In this document: piece by piece, positions 57,213 to 64,000 of the stretch
How positions within the stretch are numbered: the stretch's first letter is position 1
Layout: the number at the start of each line of letters is the position of its first letter
Assembly (NCBI GenBank): GCA_023853785.1
Contig: JAJIRX010000876.1
Coordinates: 62,001 to 126,000, forward strand
DNA: 64,000 bases
Reading direction: 5' to 3'
Source: Psilocybe azurescens
Lineage: Eukaryota > Basidiomycota > Agaricomycetes > Agaricales > Agrocybaceae
The notes under the pieces: model-generated
Databases searched by the model: none
The model's input: the letters and a program-made list of their open reading frames with translations, nothing else
Told to the model about the DNA's origin: nothing
Made by a program: the position numbers and the translations under genes

Positions 57213-58512
57213 CTAGTGCCGCTGTTTCATCTCCTGCACCGACTTAGTAAGTGCTTTATATAGAGAAGATACATACGTACTGAAACCACCGGCCACGCTA
57301 GACCCTCCTACTGTTGATACACTCTGTGAACTTAAAGTATTATCTGCAGGGTTTGGAGCCGCAGCAATCTCCCTCACGTTTCACCATCAGTATACATAGA
57401 AAATCACAGAAGTGCGTGTTTGCAAACCTACTTGAACCTTGTTGACTGAATGTCAAACTGCCAGACGCCCCATTATCAAGAGTTTCTAACCAACACGTCA
57501 GTTACTAACCAAAACGAACGATATCTCAGACTTACTTGAAATCCCCCCTCTGCTTTCAAATTCTCTCCTTTTGCCCCACCCAAATCATTGTTTGGGTGAT
57601 GCCTTTTCAAACCAAGTTTTGGTGGAGAGCATATCACTCGAATGCAAACCACATTAGCAAGCACAGTATCACATTTGCCGATCTTGAAATGCGACATCGT
57701 GAAACGTATCTCAACGATCGCACCTCTCAACCGTTCGACATATTCAGTGGGCTTGATAATGTTATCGTGATACGTCCAAGCAGGGAGGGGTTTTGCGATG
57801 TGAGTTTTCTCCAATTCATGAATATGCTTTCGTGCCTGCTCAGTAACAGTAGGCCAATCTTTTATAGCACAATCTGATCACCATTCAGCAGGGTCCGTCA
57901 ACATACGTGCAAAGAAGTACCCACCTGGAACATGAAAGGGATCCTCATTGTTGGTCCCAATTGAATCCTCGTCTGATGAACTACTGGACATCTTTGAGCC
58001 CTGGATTTTCTGCCCCGAGTACGTTTTGGGGTTGTCCATCAATTGAACACATCTGATACATACCTCAAACAGTCCATGCTTAAACCTGAAGCTGCTACCT
58101 CCATCCTGGATGATCCCCTTGAATTTGTCGGACAATCCGTTTGCCACCTTGCCCTCCAACCCTCTGATCACCCGTGCACCGTTTTCAAAGTCATGATCAT
58201 AGACAACCTCTCACCGAGGTTTCTGGCCTTGAAAGTCTGGGCGGCTTTGTGCAGCAGAGGCCCATTTGGGGCCATTGTCCAGCCTCCATCAGAACCAATG
58301 AAGCAGCCTTCTGGACTAATCTCACCAATCAAGGCAAATACCGCCAAGTCTGTCGAGTTAGCATGCACCAAGGCATGAGTCCCTCCACCGCAGCGCCACT
58401 CCACATTGATTGTAGGAATTTTGACTGTACCGAGATAGAAAACATCAGGGTCTTGAATGAGTTCATCCCGACGACGAGCGAGGGCGTTTCAGTTTCGCTT
58501 TTTAGACATAAC
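57213..58512 (-). CDS. Uncharacterised protein divergent from Helitron Rep-helicase
   Basis: Not recognised. Start MSKKRN at 58512; an in-frame TGA follows at codon 7 and then an open frame (ALARRRDELIQDPDVFYLG), so the present copy may be dead or misread there. The next parts are WRCGGGTHALVHAN, GCFIGSDGGWTMAPNG, then (after a one-base break near 58207) VIRGLEGKVANGLSDKF and GGSSFRFKHGLFE. Further exons carry SSSSSDEDSIGTN, KPLPAWTYHDNIIKP and a Ser/Gly-rich end (STVGGSSVAGGFSTYV, ALTKSVQEMKQRH) with TAG at 57213. About seven introns are implied. Its start lies 124 bp from the divergent Helitron gene, suggesting it is carried by or captured in the element. Confidence 0.55.
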
Positions 58513-58636
58513 AGTCTGTATCAGGAATAAAATTCAAACCGGGAAACAAATTTTTTCCAAGTCTGATATATTTAATGTCTCACCTCAAAGTGCGGAAGGT
58601 CTCAGACCCACTTTTTTACAACGTCATTTTAGCAAT

Positions 58637-61600
58637 ATGTCATTATCACCAGAACAGCGCCGCCAAATTCAAGAAGAACTGAATGGTCTTGCTAAACACG
58701 ACCTACTTGAAGCCATTTCGACTTACTTTCCAGTGCCGGCCCGCTGCTCCCAGTCCAAACCTTCTCTTCTTCAATTCATCTCCGAAATGCATCTGTTGAT
58801 ATAATTCAAGAACTATTACACCACGTACGGACGAATCCAACAGGAAGGCGTTGTCGGCTTCCAGTTCAACAGACACCAGCCCCATACACCGCCAGCATAT
58901 ATGAGCCTTCCCACAGAAACCCAACTTAAATCCTGCTACCGACAATTTATAAATGCGACTTCCAACCACGCATTAAGTCGCGAAGGTCTGTGGAGTTTGT
59001 GGCCAAGAAGATGATCTTGTCACGAAAGACAAGGTTCACCGAACTCTTCCTATTCAAGACCTTCCCAATTTACACAAACTGCGACCACAAAGGTGAGATA
59101 TTTGTATCACAAGCGCATATAATCACTTACATAACTGTCAACTCTAGTCCTCATCCAAAGCAGTGTTTGGTCAACGGCCTACTCTTTGCAGAAGCAGGCC
59201 TGATCCAATGTGAAAATGTCACACACGTTAATGTGTGCGATAACTGCTTTCAAGACTTGAAAAAGGGAGGGAACAATCCTCCCAGACTCTCTCTTGCCAA
59301 CGACTTATGAATTGGGCCAATTCCACCTTGCGTGTCTGCTCTATCTTTCTCCAAATCCATTCTTGTATCCCTGTACATACCTCGAGCTTTTGTCTTCAAA
59401 CTGTATCCCAAAGGCAACAAAAGTGTAGATCCTGCAGAACTTCAACGCTATGAGAGGCAATGTTGTTTCATACGAACAAGATATACCAGGAGTAGCATCA
59501 ATGGTGGAAGGAAATCTTATGCCCCGCCCTCCTTCTGTCTTGGCATCCGTCATTACCATTGCTTATGTTGGTAAAGGCCAGCCCATCCTGAAAACCCTTA
59601 ACCATCATTTTCGTGTTCGCCGCAATCTTTTGAAGGAAGTTTTGATATTTTTCATCTGAAACAATCCCTACTATCACCATATATGCATCAATGAGGATGT
59701 TCTTTTCCATCTCCCAGAAGACGATGTGCCCTCTGAAATTTCAGCCATGGTTCGTCATCTTGACGATGATCATGTTGTAGCCCAAGAAACCTCTGGGTAC
59801 GTGCCAGAAGAAGACATGACTGATGTCGGCCCAGACCATTCTGGTATGTTATTCTCAATGCCTTTGAGATTTACCCAAAATTTACCCCTTCACAGGTGAC
59901 ACCGGGCGGGAGTTTTTCCACTCCAAATCTCTGGAAGTTCAGACCTCAACTTGAATTCACTTTCTCCCAATGAACTCATGCAATGAGGCATTATGCGTCT
60001 ATGGGAACAAGGACAAGAAGGTGCCTATGGCATTCGTCATGGTTCCGTTCCTGTTTGCGACTTTCCCTCTTCTTCCCAACCACCAGAGCTTTCCAACTAT
60101 TTTGCAAAAGCATTTCCTACCTTATTTCCATATGGCATGGGCACTCCAGAATCTCCTCGTAGAGTTCCACTCGATTTAGCTAGCCATGTTTGATGGGCCC
60201 TATGGTATCACGATTGTCGATTCTGACGTCATGAAACTTTTCCCTTTGTGGTTCATGGCATTCTTCAACACAGACAAACCTTGTTGTCATCCCGTATTCA
60301 GATGCATCGTCAATCTTTTTGAACAGGATGCCCAAACCTTTTGTGGCATCAGGCAGGATGATCTTGAACGAGCTGTAATTGAACAGAATCAACGACACCC
60401 TATTTCCAATCCAGCTGTTCAAAAACTATTTTCCAATATCCATACAGTCGCAGCACAGGTCCAGGGATCAAACTATGCCAAAACCAGGTTACGCAATCAA
60501 GCGTGGGCCAACATGTTTTGTCTGAATGTCTCTGCTTTGTGGATGACAATCAACCCCTCCGATGTACATAACCCGGTTGCCCAAATATTTGCAGGAGAAG
60601 AAATTGATATGGATCATTTTGATGCCACATTTGGACCCTCGGCCTCCCAGAGAGCTCATAACATTGCTGCTGACCCATATGCTGCAGCTCAATTCTTTCA
60701 TTTTTTAATTCGCCTTGTCTTTCAGACACTTTTCAAGTGGAAGCTGGCCGGTATCAGACTCATTCTCAAATGGGTGTATTGGGAGAGATTGCAGGATATT
60801 TTGGAGTTGTGGAATCCCAAGGCTGGGGAACTCTTCACCTTCATCTCATGCTGTGGTTAAAAAACGCCCCTACAGCACAAGAGATGCATTGTTTACTCCA
60901 AACATCAGAATTTCGAGAACGTGTTTGAGACTACATTTCTCACACGATACATGCTTATCTTCCTGGGCTAGAATCTGCGGAGTCAGTGTGCGCTATTCCC
61001 AATGAAGTTGATATTGGGTATTCCAGACCTCCCCATCCGGATGAACCAGACTTTGACCGCAAGTTTGAGGAAGTTGAAATGCGTGTTGCACGAGCGAAAC
61101 AAATTCACACCTGTTCAGCCAGTCGCTGCCTAGTGCTAAACAAACGCACTCATCGCTATCACTGTAAACGCCGAGCTCTGTTTGATTGCGCACCAAATGC
61201 CTTTATTGACCAATGTGGCAAATGGGGTCCCAAACGCCTCTACAACATGGTCAATGCTTTTTGTCCCCACATATCCGTTTTCCTTCCTTGCAACAACGAT
61301 CTGAAATTGATAACTAATGGGAAGATACCAAAAACTGCACTTATTATTTCACAAGCTACATGACCAAAGCACAACCTTACACCACCAATTCATCTGCTAT
61401 CATTGCGAAAGAATTCGGTTATCAACAATCTCGGTTAGCGGTTGACGAGCGATATCTTCATAGTCTGGAACTTCAACAAAGTATGCTTTTGTTTCGTCTT
61501 GCTAGTCGTGTCAATGCCGAGCAAGAGCTTGCAGCCCCTATGGTTATTTCACTTCTTATGGATTGGGGGATTGCTACAGTTCACATCGGTACACCACAGT

Positions 61601-63683
61601 GTATTGGTCAACATTTGTTGGTTTTATGCTTAGATCATTTCCTGATTTGAGGCTGTAAGTTTTTCTGTTCCTTAACATTGTAAAACCGTTGACCCACCCA
61701 TATACAGGGCTTCTCGTATAGAACCCAGTTTTGATACCACAGGTCCAACTGGACCTCAAGACGATAGAGAAGATCAATATGGAGGTCCGGTACGTTTGTT
61801 TGATAAATTGGTTTATTTCCACATGAGATTAATGTGTACTTTTCAGAATGCTTTAGACTCTGTGGAATTATTAATCAATGCCCAAGGCTGTCTTTCAGCC
61901 AAAAACCAAGTCACCGATTACATCTTTCGGGAGAACTCTTGAAAAACTACAGTGTCTTTCAATTTTTCAAAGACACATGGGAAGATCAATGTCAGGGCTG
62001 TCATGGAGAAACTATTCCTGCCCAGGCGCCCAATCGATGGGGACGGCATTATCATGACCAAATTTATTATCTTCCACCCCACCCTGCTGCTCAGACCAGA
62101 TGTTGAGTCATCCAAGGTGAAGGACACAACAACCTCCCCAACTTCATAGGTCGTTTCTTTCCTCAAAATAATGATATGGCCCAACATGATTTCTATTGCG
62201 CTAGCATGCTCCTTCTTTTCAAACCCTGGAGATGACTAGAAGTTGACCTGAAATCTTCTGGTCAATCCTGGGAACTTGCATGGAAGACATACTTGGAAGA
62301 AAGTCCATCATGGGTTTCCGATATTGTCAGCAATATTCAATACTACTACGAGAGTCGAACAGCAGTGGAATCATCCAATGAGGACTTGGAGCTCTCCATT
62401 GGCGATAGCTCTAATGCTCCATCTCGTTGTTCTCTATTTCCCCAACCTGATGACAAAACATTGGAAGAGTTGCCTGAAGAAGCCGATGCCTCCGATCACA
62501 TTTTGGATTTAGAAGACTATTTGGAGGAAGAGCACAATTGGTCTGAAGAAATGTATGCACAAGCAGCTGTTCTGATAGGACAGATGGCAGGCTTGTTTCC
62601 AACCCTGTCTAACTGTCCTATTTCTCAACAGTTCAAAGCATGGTGCATAGGGCAGAAGGGCAAGATCTGGTCAATCTTTTCAATTGGAAACAAATTTTGG
62701 ATCGAGAAGAAGCACCTGACAGTCAACATCATTCTTCATCATTTCCAAGGCGAGACCAGCCCCGAGTGTCTTTCCAATAACAACGTTACCAGTTGGCTCA
62801 GATCAGACATTGCCCTCTTCATATACATCACTTCGAACTTCTTCCACCGCTCAGATGAGATTACAAGCAAACGTGGGAATGCTCAATCCTGAACAACGAC
62901 GCCAATATGACATTATTCAATGGCATCTTGACCAAACACTTGCTGGTTTTAATCCTCCACCTTTGAGAATGCAACTTGTCAGAGCAGGAGGTGTTGGCAA
63001 ATCTTGCATCATTGAAACTATCACAGATCTATTTGATATTCATGGGCAATCCAAAATGCTTGCACGAGCCGCTTTCACTGGTATCGCAGCCTGTGTAATT
63101 AAAGGCGAGACAATTCATCACCTTCTCGCGCATCCCCTTTCAAAGACACGGCCGTGGCTTGATCACTGACCGAGTCAAGCAAGAGTTAGGCAAAGACTTC
63201 AACCACCTTCTTTATCTCATCTTGGACGAGATATCCATGATTTGGAAGGAGTTGTTGGCAATTATTTCATATCGAATTGCTGTTGCCAAATCTGTGCATG
63301 ATCTGTCTGCCTTGGAGAAATCTTTTGGGGGATTAACGTGCTTTTAGCAGGTGACTTACATCAATTTGGGCCAGTTGGTGTTCACCTTCAGCAACTCTTG
63401 TATAAGCCCTTGACCGCGTTTCAATACCTCGGAGCTCACAAAGATTGGGGATATGCTTTATCATGAATTTGATAAGGTCGTTATCCTCAAACAACAAATA
63501 CGAGTTCAAGATCCAGTTTGGCAAGAATTCTTGGACTCTCTTCGGGTTGGACAAGTTCAGGCTCATCATTTGGAAATGTTGAGGTCGTTGATGCTGAAAC
63601 CGTCTGAATTTGCCAACATTTCAGATCCCAACATGTTAGAAATAGACAATAATGCACAAATCAGTAGCTATACTGATGAGTAA
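58637..63683 (+). pseudogene. Helitron Rep-helicase, decayed and truncated
   Basis: Rolling-circle transposase of the fungal Helitron type. Visible in order: N-terminal SPEQRRQIQEELN (58640); zinc-finger-like VCGVCGQEDD (about 58985) and VCDNCFQDLKKG; the DUF6570-type part NNPPRLSLAND...FVFKLYPKGN and VSYEQDIPGVASMVEGNLM (59200-59510); a Helitron_like_N region with TINPSDVHNPVAQIFAGEEI (about 60550); the HUH-type Rep motif GTLHLHLML (60829-60852, H-x-H); a Tyr-rich Rep helix TYYFTSYMTK (about 61340); and Pif1-like helicase motifs AGGVGKSCII (Walker A, about 62990), LILDEISM (Walker B, about 63217) and LLAGDLHQFGPVG (about 63345). Helicase motifs after this are missing. There are numerous frame changes and in-frame stops (for example TGA after LSLANDL at 59308 and after ERV at 60926). 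It is non-autonomous now. Confidence 0.88.
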
Positions 63684-64000
63684 CAATAGAGTCAAATCTC
63701 AAATGCGCAACAATGACAAGTATGAGTGAAAATAGTAAATTGCTTCTGTAGACTCCAAATCTTGTTCTAGTGTCTTTGTTTCCTCAGACATAGTAGGAAT
63801 ACTGGTCTTTTACATGGCTAAGTGTCTAAAAATGGCGAGGCATGACTATAGGTGTCCACAATATTGCGTCAAAACACCAAACCTATAATTACGTGACAAA
63901 TTATATATCACCGGAACCGTCTCAACGAGGGGATTCCGGATCAGTGATCAGAATTTGAATAACTTTACTCTACAAAAGTTATTAACAGAACAGTGTGCAA
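63684..64000. other. Non-coding end of window
   Basis: Helicase similarity stops at about 63680. A hairpin with six-base arms (63911-63916 with 63934-63939) is the only structure seen. Confidence 0.4.

Larger units (their letters stand above)
57213..63690 (+). mobile_element. Degenerate Helitron (limits uncertain)
   Basis: The element is defined by the Rep-helicase relic and, tentatively, the divergent gene to its left. No 5' TC end, 3' CTRR end or subterminal hairpin could be assigned firmly, so the limits given are only those of the coding parts. A hairpin CCGGAA...TTCCGG at 63911-63939 is near where a 3' end might be, but no CTRR follows it. Confidence 0.6.

Overview
The window is nuclear DNA from a filamentous basidiomycete, most likely an Agaricomycete (mushroom-forming fungus). 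The evidence is genes split by many 50-70 bp introns, several cytochrome P450s, a short F-box protein, a seven-helix membrane protein of the kind expanded in mushrooms, and a Helitron of the DUF6570 / Helitron_like_N / Pif1 type. I rebuilt the genes by hand from splice signals and protein families; no search was run.

Layout. 0.5-11 kb: an orphan two-exon gene, two P450 genes, a small GPI-anchored Ser/Ala-rich protein and an NTF2/SnoaL-like protein. 11.7 kb: an intron-containing tRNA-Val(CAC). 12.9-28.6 kb: a conserved housekeeping block with a Rheb GTPase, an endophilin-like BAR-SH3 protein, a SWIB-domain SWI/SNF subunit, an orphan gene, the diflavin reductase TAH18 head-to-head with the mitochondrial nuclease LCL3, and an F-box protein. 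29.6-43 kb: gene-poor, with a P450 relic, a 7TM protein, an uncharacterised gene, a third P450 and several dispersed or duplicated non-coding repeats. 43.5-51.8 kb: a mitochondrial neighbourhood with the mitochondrial RNA polymerase RPO41, ATP synthase subunit h (ATP14) and a tandem pair of ATPase-inhibitor (IF1) genes. 53.1-54.7 kb: an Old Yellow Enzyme homologue with a substituted active site. 56.2 kb: a tandem 107-bp repeat. 57.2-63.7 kb: a decayed Helitron Rep-helicase with a divergent uncharacterised gene beside it.

The most consistent unexpected signal is a set of about twenty single-base frame breaks, mostly in C/G runs. They lie inside otherwise well-conserved genes, including RPO41, Rheb, TAH18 and the BAR-SH3 gene, which should not all be pseudogenes. 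I read these mainly as homopolymer errors in the assembly and annotate the genes as intact in nature, with the breaks listed. Breaks in the Helitron and in the 29.6 kb P450 relic include stops and deletions and look like true decay.

No biosynthetic cluster or wholly new system is obvious. The best candidates for new biology are the tandem IF1 pair with an expanded minisatellite in front of one copy, the OYE homologue that has lost the usual His/Asn pair, the orphan multi-exon genes, and the gene paired with the Helitron.
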